Assembly: GCA_965238045.1 (NCBI GenBank)
Contig: CBDEGU010000012.1
Coordinates: 1,054,001-1,118,000 of the forward strand
DNA length: 64,000 nt
Direction: 5' to 3'
Source of the DNA: CBDEGU01 sp965238045
GTDB taxonomy: Bacteria; Acidobacteriota; Terriglobia; Bryobacterales; UBA6623
A program made the translations under genes and the position numbers. The notes under the pieces were generated by a model. It did no database searches. It was not told the DNA's origin and saw only the letters and a program-made list of their open reading frames with translations. Shown one piece after another: positions 33,477-42,223 of the stretch (the first letter of the stretch is position 1; each line of letters starts with the position of its first letter).

Positions 33477-34136
33477 ATGGCTCTACACATAGGCGATGAA
33501 GTCCCGGACTTCACAGCGGAAACAACCGAAGGAACGATCAACTTCCACGAGTGGATCGGGGCTGGATGGGCCGTCCTGTTCTCACATCCCAAGGACTTCA
33601 CGCCGGTCTGCACGACCGAGCTCGGCTACGTGGCCGGCCTGAAGTCGCAATTTGCCGAACGCAACTGCAAGATCATCGGTCTGAGCGTCGATTCGGTCGG
33701 CGATCACACGGAATGGGCAAAGGACATCGAGGAAACCCAGGGGCATGCACTGAACTATCCGTTGATCGGTGACACCGATCTGACGGTAGCGAAGCTCTTC
33801 GATATGATTCACCCCAACGCCACGGGAAGCGCCGAGGGGCGAACGGCGGCAGACAACGCAACGGTGCGCTCGGTGTTCGTCATCGGGCCGGACAAGAAGA
33901 TCAAGCTGATGATTACCTATCCGATGACCACGGGCCGCAACTTCGACGAAGTGCTGCGGGTGCTGGATTCGATACAGTTGACCGCGAAACACAAAGTTGC
34001 CACGCCCGTGAACTGGAAGCAGGGCGAAGACGTCATCATCGTCCCCTCTGTGTCCAATGACGAAGCGAAGCAGAAATACCCCGGCGGCTGGAAAGCGCCG
34101 AAACCTTACCTGCGGATCGTTCCGCAACCGGATTAG
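33477..34136 (+). CDS. 1-Cys peroxiredoxin (Prx6-like)
   Basis: 219 residues, the usual length. Peroxidatic Cys in DFTPVCTTELG (about residue 46); there is no resolving Cys at the family position of 2-Cys enzymes; the C-terminal domain (YPGGWKAPKPYLRIV) is typical of the Prx6 branch. Reduces hydrogen peroxide and organic hydroperoxides in the cytoplasm. Strong GGAGG before the ATG. Only the end of R copy 9 lies upstream. Confidence 0.93.
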   Translation: MALHIGDEVPDFTAETTEGTINFHEWIGAGWAVLFSHPKDFTPVCTTELGYVAGLKSQFAERNCKIIGLSVDSVGDHTEWAKDIEETQGHALNYPLIGDTDLTVAKLFDMIHPNATGSAEGRTAADNATVRSVFVIGPDKKIKLMITYPMTTGRNFDEVLRVLDSIQLTAKHKVATPVNWKQGEDVIIVPSVSNDEAKQKYPGGWKAPKPYLRIVPQPD

Positions 34137-34378
34137 GCTCGTGCCGGCAGGTTCGGTGAAAATGGTCCGCGGATCGCTTTTGCAATAGCGCGTGGCGAGG
34201 TCTCCCCCATTGAAGGAGCAGTGCGTGAACGGTCTCGCTTGCATTTCTCGTTTGCTAATTTGCGTTGCAGTTGTTCTGTGTTCCGCTGCAACCGCACACG
34301 ACAGCGACTCGGACCAATGGGCAGCACTGAAGCAGCTCAACGCCGGAGACAAGATTCAGATCGTTCAGATTACCTTGG

Positions 34379-35415
34379 GATGGGTATTCACTTGACTCAG
34401 GTATTTTGAAATGGCCCCTACATGTTGTGGTTGTCCGTAGCGCGTGTTGCGGTGCCTCCGACCAGCGACTTGTAGGGCGCCGGTTGGACGGCGACGGCCT
34501 GCTGAACCAGGCGGTAGAAGAGCTTGCCTCGGCTTCTGGACTTGCGGCGGTTGAAGCGGAAGGTGAATTCGTCGAGGTAGTAGTCGAGATGCTCGTGGCT
34601 GACGGCTCCTTGATGCGTACCCAGTATCCAACGCTTCAGTAACGACACCACGCGATGCACGCGGGGGAGCAGTTGAGAGGCTCGTGCCGGTTGCCCGTCC
34701 AGGTAGCTCACCTCGTGGCGATAGCCGTCGCTTTCGAGTGGCTCGTATCCCAGCCAGCCGTCCGTGTGGACCACGCTGCCGGGTTCGACCGACTCGCCGA
34801 CGAAGGCCATCAAGCTGTCCCCAGAGGCGTTCGGAATCGTGCGCATCCGAACTCGTCCGATGCCGGCGCCATCTTCCTCGGCCGCTACTACAATCAGCGC
34901 TTTCGCGTCGGTTTGGCGGCCCCGCACGCCCTCCTCCAGGGCTCCTAAGTAAGTCTCGTCAACCTCAACGCGCCCGCTGAGGCGATCACGTCCGGGCCGC
35001 ACCATAGCGCGCCGAAGCTTGTGCAACCAAGTCCAGGCCGTCTTGTAGCTGCCCAGGCCCAACACCCGCTGCAATCCCAATGCACTCGCCCCGTTCTTCT
35101 GGCTGGTGAGCCACCACATTGCTCGAAACCAACTCTGGAGCGGCTTGCGGGTGTCTTGAAAGATTGTGCCTGCTGTCGCCGAAGCTTGATGCCCGCAGCT
35201 TGCACACTGCAGCAGCACCGTGCGCACCGCCCAGGTTTTGTCATGCCCGCATCGCGGACAACGAAAACCCTCCGGCCAGCGGAGTTGACACAGATACTCC
35301 CGACAGGCCTGCTCGCTAGCGAAACGCGCCTCGAACTCGGCCAAATTCCGGGGATAATCTTCCATCGCCCAAGATCCTACATCTTGGGGTCACCTGAGTC
35401 AAGTAAATACCCATC
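34379..35415 (-). mobile_element. IS1595-type element, copy D (intact)
   Basis: 1037 bp with terminal repeats GATGGGTATTCACTTGACTC and GATGGGTATTTACTTGACTC (inverted), flanked by an exact 8-bp duplication TACCTTGG at 34371-34378 and 35416-35423. It appears identical to copy E. Confidence 0.93.
34418..35365 (-). CDS. IS1595-family transposase (ISXO2-like)
   Basis: 315 residues. Zinc ribbon with two Cys pairs (CPRCGHDK, CASCGHQ), a helical region (WWLTSQKNGASALGLQRVL) and an ISXO2-like DDE/DDN core: VEVDETYLGALEEG, SVVHTDGWLGYEPLE and the late FRFNRR segment. Complete, and probably the source of the other copies. Confidence 0.92.
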   Translation of the reverse strand: MEDYPRNLAEFEARFASEQACREYLCQLRWPEGFRCPRCGHDKTWAVRTVLLQCASCGHQASATAGTIFQDTRKPLQSWFRAMWWLTSQKNGASALGLQRVLGLGSYKTAWTWLHKLRRAMVRPGRDRLSGRVEVDETYLGALEEGVRGRQTDAKALIVVAAEEDGAGIGRVRMRTIPNASGDSLMAFVGESVEPGSVVHTDGWLGYEPLESDGYRHEVSYLDGQPARASQLLPRVHRVVSLLKRWILGTHQGAVSHEHLDYYLDEFTFRFNRRKSRSRGKLFYRLVQQAVAVQPAPYKSLVGGTATRATDNHNM

Positions 35416-35904
35416 TACCTTGGAATCACAAACCGGGATCTTTCTGAGCCTCTCAGACGAAGGCATCTTCTTTCGCGTTGGTCAGGAGGGAAGAAGTGTA
35501 ACCAGACAGAACCTGTTGCGGCTGACTGTGATAGATCGACCGAGCCGGAAAAGGAACATTGTGCTCGGACTGGCGATTGGAACTGCAGCAGGTTTGGCCG
35601 GAGGTGGGGCATTGGCCGCCGCTGCCGGATGGTTTGACGAAGGCACGGGGTCGAAACCCTTGGTCACGATCGTAGGTTTCGGGGTTGGCGGAGCGGTTGC
35701 TGGTTATGCAATGGGGGCGTCATCGGGTACGCGTACCATTTATCGAAAAAAAAGATCCAAATGCCAATTGAAGAGTTCATCGGCGGCGGCGCGCAAGCAC
35801 CTGAGTACGCGTCTGAGGGCGTATTGGGCTGCCAAGCGGAAGGCTGGGAAGAAGTAGCCTACTCCTCGTTCATTCCAATCCTGGGTTGCCGATCGGGTCG
35901 CGGC

Positions 35905-36190
35905 GATGGTGTCCATGGGGTTCTGGTTGATCAGCTTCATTGCCTTCTCGGTGGTGGATCGCGTCTGTGGGCGGGTGAAACGCTGGCGGGGAGGCGATCA
36001 TCGCGAGCGCTGGGTTGGCGCGGGTCTGTGGTTGGCGGAGAAACACTTCCGGCGGATCAAGGGCTACAAAGACTTGCCCAAGCTGCTCGACGAACTCGCC
36101 AAGCTGAGCACGCCGCCACCGGCTCAGGCCCAAGCGGCGTAAACTACAGGTTCCCGGGGAGCCGCTTGTTTCAACGGAACTCCGGACATC
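35905..36190 (+). pseudogene. IS256-type transposase, C-terminal remnant and element end
   Basis: The translation from about 35952 gives RVCGRVKRWRGGD, WVGAGLWLAEKHFRRIKGYK and DLPKLLDELAKL before a stop at 36140-36142; this matches the IS256 family C-terminus but is a different element from the intact copies. The downstream GTTTCAACGGAACTCCGGA is shared with 10380-10555. Confidence 0.65.
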
Positions 36191-36219
36191 GTCGCGAAAT
36201 GACACACTAAGCTAAGAGA

Positions 36220-37305
36220 ATGGTGGACTTCGCGGTTACAGAGCTGGACAGCGAGATTGATTTTTCAAATCTTCCCTACTGGGACGTCGTAATCGTGGGT
36301 GCAGGTCCTGCGGGACTCGCTGCCAGTCTCACGACCGCCCACCGAGGCTTGACAACGCTGGTCGTGGAAGCCAAAACCAGGCCGGGCGGGCAGCCTCAAT
36401 TCCTCTACGCGGATAAAAAGATCGTGGATGTTCCGGGTTTTCCCGACGGGATTACCGGGGAGGAGCTTTCTGCACGGGTGTTTCGCCAGGCTGAGGACGC
36501 ACTCGTTCAGTTTCGCTTCAACGAAGAGCTTGTAGCCATCGAAGACGCCGATCGGCTAGAGAAAGATGACCCCCTGAAGCGACTCGTGACGAACGACGGG
36601 GGCTATCTCTGCCGCAAAGTCATCATCGCGTGCGGACTGTTGCACTACCCAAGGAAGCAGCCCGTTCTCGATCAGCTCAACTCGAAAAAGGTCTACTACA
36701 AAATTCCCAAGATCGGCGACTACGAGGAGAATCAGATCGCCGTGGTTGGTGGCGGCGACTCCGCGATGGACGCGGCCTTGATGGTTCTCCAGCGAAACGG
36801 CCGGGTCGATATGGTCATCCGCGAAGAGGTTCCGGTGGGGAAAACAGATACCCTTGCCCGCATCCGCCGTCTTGGCGGAAATATCCATACCTCCAGCGAG
36901 ATAACGACGGCGGAGTTCCACGGCGACAAGATCGTCCTCACGCTGTCGGACGGAAACAATGTGGAGTGCGACTTGGCCATCGTACAGATCGGTTTCCTTG
37001 CCTCCAAGGAGACGTTTCAGCGGCTGGATCTGCGATTGAATCAGAACGGCAGTATCGCCATCGATCCCTACTACGAGACGAGTCGCCTAGGGATCTTCGC
37101 CGTCGGCGATGTCCATGGCGACATCAAACTCATTACCGTTGCTTGGGCGGAAGGCATTCAGGCCGCCATCTATGCCTTCAAGGAGATCACCAGCCCCTAC
37201 TGGCTAAACGAAAAGCGATTGCGTGACCAAAAGATCACGATGATCGGTGAAAAGATCACCCAGGCGGCACAAAGCCAAACTCTCGCCAAGCGAAAGCGGA
37301 CGTGA
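36220..37305 (+). CDS. Thioredoxin-reductase-like FAD/NAD(P) oxidoreductase
   Basis: 361 residues. FAD Rossmann motif VVIVGAGPAGLAAS near residue 24, NAD(P) motif IAVVGGGDSAMDAAL near 172 and the closing GIFAVGDVHGDIKLITVAWAEG. There is no CxxC pair between the two nucleotide domains, so it is not a thioredoxin reductase; it fits the ferredoxin-NADP reductase (YumC-like) or stand-alone TrxR-like group. Probably cytoplasmic. The electron partner is not evident; the peroxiredoxin 2 kb upstream is one candidate. Confidence 0.82.
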   Translation: MVDFAVTELDSEIDFSNLPYWDVVIVGAGPAGLAASLTTAHRGLTTLVVEAKTRPGGQPQFLYADKKIVDVPGFPDGITGEELSARVFRQAEDALVQFRFNEELVAIEDADRLEKDDPLKRLVTNDGGYLCRKVIIACGLLHYPRKQPVLDQLNSKKVYYKIPKIGDYEENQIAVVGGGDSAMDAALMVLQRNGRVDMVIREEVPVGKTDTLARIRRLGGNIHTSSEITTAEFHGDKIVLTLSDGNNVECDLAIVQIGFLASKETFQRLDLRLNQNGSIAIDPYYETSRLGIFAVGDVHGDIKLITVAWAEGIQAAIYAFKEITSPYWLNEKRLRDQKITMIGEKITQAAQSQTLAKRKRT

Positions 37306-37376
37306 CCTTAGCTGAAAGCAATTTGCTCAGAATGACTGAGCTGGTATTGTCGCAATCTTTAGGCGAAAGGCGACAG

Positions 37377-37472
37377 CTAGTGCTGACCTCGACTTCGACG
37401 CCTCAGGATGATCAGCATCAGCAACACCACCGCCAATACCGCGCAAATGATCCGGAGTGTTTCGAGATCCAT
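37377..37472 (-). CDS. Tiny single-span membrane protein
   Basis: 31 residues: an acidic start (MDLETLRII), one hydrophobic helix (CAVLAVVLLMLIIL) and a basic end (RRRSRGQH). The charge pattern is that of a short membrane peptide with its C-terminus in the cytoplasm. A GGAG lies about 12 nt before the ATG. It lies alone in the 470-nt gap between the flavoprotein and PQQ-propeller genes. No family known to me. Confidence 0.4.
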   Translation of the reverse strand: MDLETLRIICAVLAVVLLMLIILRRRSRGQH

Positions 37473-37778
37473 GGGTCTCTGTCTCCGGTCGGCAGCATAG
37501 CAAGTACCCGGAAATCAGAAAACCCCGCCAGAGGCCCGGAGTTGGCTTGTAGCGGGGTGTTGGTCAAGTACAGCCTGCGCCACGCCGACGTTCCGGCCCG
37601 CTTGATCCATCTTAGTTTTCGGGCCACGGGCATTGGCATGATGGTCGCAGGTCACCCCTGGGCCAGCGCTAAGATGAGGTTACTTCGTCGATCTCTCTTG
37701 AGGCTGATTCGTGATCGGAGTAATGACTGACTGCTGGGTGCGCAGCCCGTTGCTCTGGAAGGATAGCTTCGGGACACC

Positions 37779-39095
37779 ATGGTAGGAGTGCGCGTTTTCA
37801 TCGTCGCAATCTGCAGTCTGCTGGTGCTGCCGGCGGCGGCAGAAGATGGCGATCATTACTGGCCGCAGTGGCGCGGCCCCATGGGGACGGGTGTCGCACC
37901 GCACGCGAACCCACCAGTGGAATGGAGCGAGACGGAGAACATACGCTGGAAGATCGCACTGCCCGGCAGTGGCCATTCGACGCCGATCGTCTGGGGTGAT
38001 CGCGTCTTCATCACCGCAGCCGTACCTTACGGTGATCCTATGGAACCGAGGTACGACAGCGCCCATGGCACGCATCACAGCGTGCCGGTGACCCAGCATC
38101 ATCGGTTTATGGTGCTCGCCATCAGCCGCCGCGGGGGGAAGATCCTCTGGCAGCGGACGCTGCATACGGAGGTCCCGCACGAGGGTGGTCATTACACCGG
38201 AACGTTCGCATCCCACTCGCCCGTCACCGACGGCGAGCATGTCTTTGCGTTCTTCGGCTCGCGTGGGCTCTATGGTCTCGACCTGGACGGCGAACTGCAG
38301 TGGAAAGCAGACCTCGGTGAGATGCAGACTAAGCACGCGCACGGCGAGGGCAGCTCACCAGCGCTCCACGGCGACACGCTAATCATCAACTGGGATCACG
38401 AAGGCCAGTCGTTTGTGATTGCCTTCGACAAACGGACCGGTGAAGAGCGGTGGAGGGTCGCGCGGGAAGAGGTCACGTCGTGGGCAACACCGATCGTGGT
38501 CGAGCACGGCGGCAAGCCGCAGCTCATCATCAGCGGTACCAATCGCGTTCGAGGCTACGATCTGGCCACCGGCAACGTCATATGGGAATGTGGCGGGCTG
38601 TCGGCTAACATCGTCGCGTCACCCGTTTCGGCGGACGGCATGGTGTACGCCGCCAGCAGCTACGACACGCGGGCCATGCTCGCCATACGCCTCGACGGCG
38701 CCAAGGACGACATCACCGGAACCGACCAGGTCGTGTGGAGGCGCAGACGAGGCACGCCGTACGTACCATCGCCATTGCTGTATGGAGACTCGCTTTACTT
38801 CCTCCGCCACTACCAGGGGATCCTTTCACGCGTGGACGCAAAGACCGGTGAAGAACGGACCGGACCGTTTCGGCTCGGCGGCATCCGCAACGTGTACGCT
38901 TCACCGGTGGGCGCCGCCAACCGCCTTTACATCACCGATCGCCAAGGAACAACGCTCGTGATGAGTCACGCTAGCCTACCCAAGATGCTGGCAGTCAACC
39001 GGCTCGACGACAGCTTCAGTGCCTCGGCCGCCGTCGCCGGCGGCGAGCTGTTTCTGCGCGGGCAGCGAAACCTCTACTGCATTGCCGAAGAGTAG
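37779..39095 (+). CDS. PQQ-propeller-like secreted protein
   Basis: 438 residues. Signal peptide (VFIVAICSLLVLPAAA), then WPQWRGPMGTGVA, the standard start of exported beta-propellers of the outer-membrane-assembly-like/PQQ-like group in Acidobacteriota and Planctomycetes, followed by repeated GxxxWQ/GxVYA blades (FDKRTGEERWRV, YDLATGNVIWECGG, VDAKTGEERTGPF). No PQQ-dependent dehydrogenase active-site residues are apparent, so a binding or scaffolding role is more likely than catalysis. Confidence 0.82.
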   Translation: MVGVRVFIVAICSLLVLPAAAEDGDHYWPQWRGPMGTGVAPHANPPVEWSETENIRWKIALPGSGHSTPIVWGDRVFITAAVPYGDPMEPRYDSAHGTHHSVPVTQHHRFMVLAISRRGGKILWQRTLHTEVPHEGGHYTGTFASHSPVTDGEHVFAFFGSRGLYGLDLDGELQWKADLGEMQTKHAHGEGSSPALHGDTLIINWDHEGQSFVIAFDKRTGEERWRVAREEVTSWATPIVVEHGGKPQLIISGTNRVRGYDLATGNVIWECGGLSANIVASPVSADGMVYAASSYDTRAMLAIRLDGAKDDITGTDQVVWRRRRGTPYVPSPLLYGDSLYFLRHYQGILSRVDAKTGEERTGPFRLGGIRNVYASPVGAANRLYITDRQGTTLVMSHASLPKMLAVNRLDDSFSASAAVAGGELFLRGQRNLYCIAEE

Positions 39096-39138
39096 TGTGA
39101 CGGCCCATCCAGGGAACGACGGAAAGGATCCGCCTTGG

Positions 39139-39285
39139 TGAAGCCCGCCGGGAGCGCGAAAACAAGCCTTCCGTTGAGCTATCCGATCGAAGCGCCGCCA
39201 GGGCCTTGATTCCAGGGGTGTTCTACCCTTCGACGAGCTTCTGAGGGACCTCAGGCGGCCGATAGCTAGTGGTAAGTGTGTCCAG
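39139..39285 (-). repeat. Dispersed repeat R, inverted copy
   Basis: On the minus strand: CTAGCTATCGGCCGCCTGAG, AGCTCGTCGAAGGGTAGAAC, GGCGCTTCGATCGGATAGCT and CAACGGAAGGCTTGTT. It is the subtype seen on the plus strand at 39465, so the two face each other about 180 bp apart. Confidence 0.65.
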
Positions 39286-39378
39286 TGAAGGCTGGCATGT
39301 TCAGTGGGAGGCAGACCCACCGGGGTAAAAGTCAGAGCCCCGTAGCTTGAGTTGTATCTGTGGAGGGGACGAAACCAG

Positions 39379-39580
39379 CATGAGGAGTTCCGAGACCGCG
39401 AGCAGGACTAAGTCCCTCGAAACGAACTACTTAGCGCTTGTCCACGAATAGCTGTCGGTATATCGCCTTCCCACTAGCTATCGCCCGCCTGAGGTCCTTT
39501 CGAAGCTCGTCGAAGGGTAGAACGCCGCTGGAATCAAGAGCTTGGCGGTGCTACGATCGGATAGCCGCTAACATCCATTC
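39379..39580 (+). repeat. Dispersed repeat R, copy 10
   Basis: Kinase tail (HEEFRDREQD, stop 39409-39411), GTCCCTCGAAACGAACTACT, TATCGCCTTCCCACTAGCTA, AGCTCGTCGAAGGGTAGAAC and GGCGGTGCTACGATCGGATA. It ends before the promoter part. 39,580-39,750 holds nothing I recognise. Confidence 0.7.
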
Positions 39581-39751
39581 AAGTCAGCGGCACAACTCCA
39601 ACGATTCCTCTGTGTCCACGGCCCCATTCACAATCTGTTCCGAGTTGGGCGTCATCATCTCAAAGCGATTCATCATCGACTCCTCCGGGAGCGAGCTTTC
39701 ACGGACTGGAAGACGGAGACTTGTGCCTGCTGAATGGGAGAAACCTCGGAC

Positions 39752-39798
39752 GATCTCCGGGGCAAAATCGCCTTCGCGTTGTTAACTTGACAATGCCG
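39752..39798 (+). repeat. 47-bp repeat, second copy
   Basis: Matches 28674-28720 at 44 of 47 positions. It directly precedes the IS21-type transposase fragment, consistent with a terminal or subterminal sequence of that element. Confidence 0.6.
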
Positions 39799-39799
39799 G

Positions 39800-40080
39800 T
39801 CCAGAACCTGCTGCATGGAGCGCAGGCTAACACAGCGGCGGCCCAACGGAGCGTCTCTCGCAGGGACCATAACTCTCAACAACAGAACACGTTCGAGTAT
39901 TTGGACACAACGCGCTTCTGCGAACTCTACCAGCGGTGGCGGCGCAAGTTGGACATCGTTCTGCGCCAACAGCACCGTGCCGGCGAAAAGCTCTTCGTCG
40001 ATTACGCCGGTGCGACCGTCCCGGTCGAAAACCCGCGCACCACTACCCGCCTCGATCCGCGCTACGAGCTTTTGCCCGGC
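39800..40080 (+). pseudogene. IS21-type IstA transposase fragment
   Basis: The plus frame gives RFCELYQRWRRKLDIVLRQQ and HRAGEKLFVDYAGATVPV, the start of the IstA integrase core with its first Asp (FVDYAG). About 70 residues remain; the rest of the core and IstB are missing. Its end abuts the 3' end of the winged-helix/TPR gene on the other strand. Confidence 0.7.
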
Positions 40081-40087
40081 CAGGTCG

Positions 40088-41965
40088 TCATACAGGGGCC
40101 CGCGAAGTATGGGCTGCAGCGCTCAAGCCCATCTTGTTTATGAGGGTTGTGAATTCGGGCTGCGCGCGAAGGGTGTCGAACCTGGGGTCCACACGAAACA
40201 AGGTCAGTCTAGGGGTTCGATCCACGTAGGCCTTGTTCAGCCACTCCAGGGCCAGGTCCTTCTCACGCAGGCCCGCGTAGATCACCGCAATTTCGAGCGG
40301 CGGAACATATCGCTCCGTTGACATCCCTTTCAAATCGTCGAGCAACTTGGTGGCTTCTTTCGTTGCGCCACCGAGCGCATGACAGTGTGCGAGCGAACCT
40401 AGGACCAAGGGAATGGAACCAGCCGAAGATCTCGCGTTTTCGAATGAATCGAGCGCTTCCTCAAACCCTGACTTCTGCTCATAGGTCCAGCCCTTGACGA
40501 GGTGCGCCAGATGAAAGTTGGGGTCGAGCTGCAGAGCCTTCCGGCATTGTTCGATTGCCTCGCCGTACCGGCCTGCCAAATAGAGTACCCATCCCACAAT
40601 GGTGCAGTGAAAGGGAGACAGGGGATCAATTTCCTCGGCGACCCTCATCTGCTCGATAGCCTCATCCAGCCGTCCCATCGGAGCTAGATAGACAATCGCG
40701 TACGACTGGCGAGTAATCGCATCGGCTGGGTTCAGCTCAATGGCCCTGAGGTACTCCCTCTCCGTGCCCGGCCAGTCGTCCCAGTCGTAAAGCCCCTTGA
40801 CACCAGCCAACGCTCTGTGCGCTTCACCAATCGTGTCATCGATCTCCAAAGCCTTTACCGCAGCCGTCTTGGCTTTCGGCATGACTTGTTGGGGGGGCAG
40901 TGCTCCCCAAAATCCAAGCAGCCTGTAGCAATCCGAAATCCCGACGTAGGCCGGAACGTAGTTCGGGTCTGTTTGAACCGCCTGTTCGAAATACCGGCAG
41001 GCCCTTTTCATCTCCTCTTTGGTCTGCTTGTGCCACCGGTGGAGACCATTGAAATACAAGTCATAGGCTTCGAGATTCTCGGTATATTTGTTCACCAGCG
41101 ATCGGTTCAACTGGCCAACTAGACGGATCCTCAGAGCCTTGACAATCGCTTGAGCAATCTCTTCTTGGATCGCAAATACATCCTTCAGCTTCCGGTCGTA
41201 CTGCTGTGACCAGAGATGGTATCCGCTCAGCACGTTAATGAGTTGGGCCGTGATCCTCAGCCGGTCGCCGGCTTTCCGCACCGTCCCTTCGACGACGAGT
41301 CCCACGTTGAGTGCTTCACCAATCTTGCGGATGTCGCGATGCAGCCTCTTGAACGCGAAAGCAGACGTTCGCGCCACTACGCGCAATCCTTCCACCTGCG
41401 CTAAGGCGTTGATCAATTCTTCGGTGATGCCATCGCAGAAGTATTCCTGCTCGCTTTCGGAGCTGAGATTCTCGAATGGCAGCACAGCGATCGATTTCTC
41501 GTGAGGTGCAGAGGCGCGCCCTGCCCACGCGACGCTGGCTTCGTCCTTGGCGACCGGCAGCCCCTGACCTTCGGCACTGGATTGGGGAGAGACCCCCGAG
41601 TCAGTTGCAGCCGCGGACGAACTCACGTGCTTTTCCACCGGCGCGATGAAGCGATAGCCCCGTCGTGGCAAGGTTTCCACAAAGCGCGGGTTTTCGGCCG
41701 AGTCACCGAGCGCCTCCCGAAGCTTACCCACCGCGGCATTGAGACTGCCGTCGAAGTCGACAAAGGTATCCGCCGACCAGAGTGTTTCTTGCAACTCCTC
41801 CCGCGTCACCAATTCCCCTGGATGCTCCAACAAGGCAGCGAGTATTTGGAACGGCTTCTCCTGCAGCCTGATCTTGAACCCTTTTTTGCGTAGCTCACCT
41901 GCACGCAAGTCAACCTCATAAGACCCAAACCGAACGACCCTCCTAGCTGGATGGGAGTCACTCAT
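40088..41965 (-). CDS. CadC-like winged-helix regulator with TPR repeats
   Basis: About 625 residues from an ATG at 41965 preceded by AGGAA (a TTG 18 nt earlier is less likely). The N-terminal OmpR/PhoB-type DNA-binding domain (RRVVRFGSYEVDLRAGELRK, LVTREELQETLWSADTFVD, DSAENPRFVETLPRRGYRFI) is followed by an adenylate-cyclase/TolB-like N-terminal segment (SIAVLPFENLSSESEQEYFC) and many TPRs (YVGISDCYRLLGFWG, IEQCRKALQLDPNFHLAHL). Such soluble TPR regulators are typical of Acidobacteriota; the ligand is unknown. The last residues (SAAAHTSRAPV) may come from the IS21 junction. Confidence 0.85.
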   Translation of the reverse strand: MSDSHPARRVVRFGSYEVDLRAGELRKKGFKIRLQEKPFQILAALLEHPGELVTREELQETLWSADTFVDFDGSLNAAVGKLREALGDSAENPRFVETLPRRGYRFIAPVEKHVSSSAAATDSGVSPQSSAEGQGLPVAKDEASVAWAGRASAPHEKSIAVLPFENLSSESEQEYFCDGITEELINALAQVEGLRVVARTSAFAFKRLHRDIRKIGEALNVGLVVEGTVRKAGDRLRITAQLINVLSGYHLWSQQYDRKLKDVFAIQEEIAQAIVKALRIRLVGQLNRSLVNKYTENLEAYDLYFNGLHRWHKQTKEEMKRACRYFEQAVQTDPNYVPAYVGISDCYRLLGFWGALPPQQVMPKAKTAAVKALEIDDTIGEAHRALAGVKGLYDWDDWPGTEREYLRAIELNPADAITRQSYAIVYLAPMGRLDEAIEQMRVAEEIDPLSPFHCTIVGWVLYLAGRYGEAIEQCRKALQLDPNFHLAHLVKGWTYEQKSGFEEALDSFENARSSAGSIPLVLGSLAHCHALGGATKEATKLLDDLKGMSTERYVPPLEIAVIYAGLREKDLALEWLNKAYVDRTPRLTLFRVDPRFDTLRAQPEFTTLINKMGLSAAAHTSRAPV

Positions 41966-42145
41966 CGGAAATTCCTGTTTCAAAGTCTAACACCAGGCGT
42001 CTCGTTCCTGGCGCTGGGCGCTCGGGCCGCATGAGGTGTTCGTTTAAGTGCTTTATCTTCTGTGCAATAGCCGGTAAGACACGCTTCATCCACCGATAGG
42101 CTGCTGTCCATGGACTCCATGGCCGCAGCGTGCGATTCTCGACAT

Positions 42146-42223
42146 GAGCGGTGGCGGCGAGCCGCAGCGGGAGAAACCAAAACCCAAGCGAGCGTGCCCG
42201 ATCCGCCATCCAAATCTCAAACA
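42146..42223 (+). repeat. Leader repeat upstream of YHS gene, interrupted by copy E
   Basis: Together with 43261-43285 this leader matches 45204-45297, apart from a few mismatches (GAGCGGTGGCGGCGA, GCAGCGGGAGAAACCAAAAC, GATCCGCCATCCAAATCTCA). The same leader, ending in AAAGAGGAGAA and an ATG, stands before both the YHS and the first NTF2-like gene. IS1595 copy E sits inside it, 8 bp of which (CTCAAACA) are duplicated. Confidence 0.8.

Larger units (their letters stand above)
34225..35857 (+). pseudogene. Small exported protein gene split by IS1595 copy D
   Basis: GTG at 34225 behind AAGGAG starts a signal peptide (CISRLLICVAVVLCSAATAH) and LKQLNAGDKIQIVQITL; the element enters at 34378. After it the frame continues ESQTGIFLSLSDEGIFFRVG and VTRQNLLRLTVIDRPSR, then two glycine-rich hydrophobic segments (LGLAIGTAAGLAGGGALAAA, GFGVGGAVAGYAMGA). 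Removing the element and one 8-bp duplication restores one frame. Acidobacteriota have many such G-rich exported proteins of unknown role. The tail after a poly-A run near 35750 may be in the wrong frame. Confidence 0.7.
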
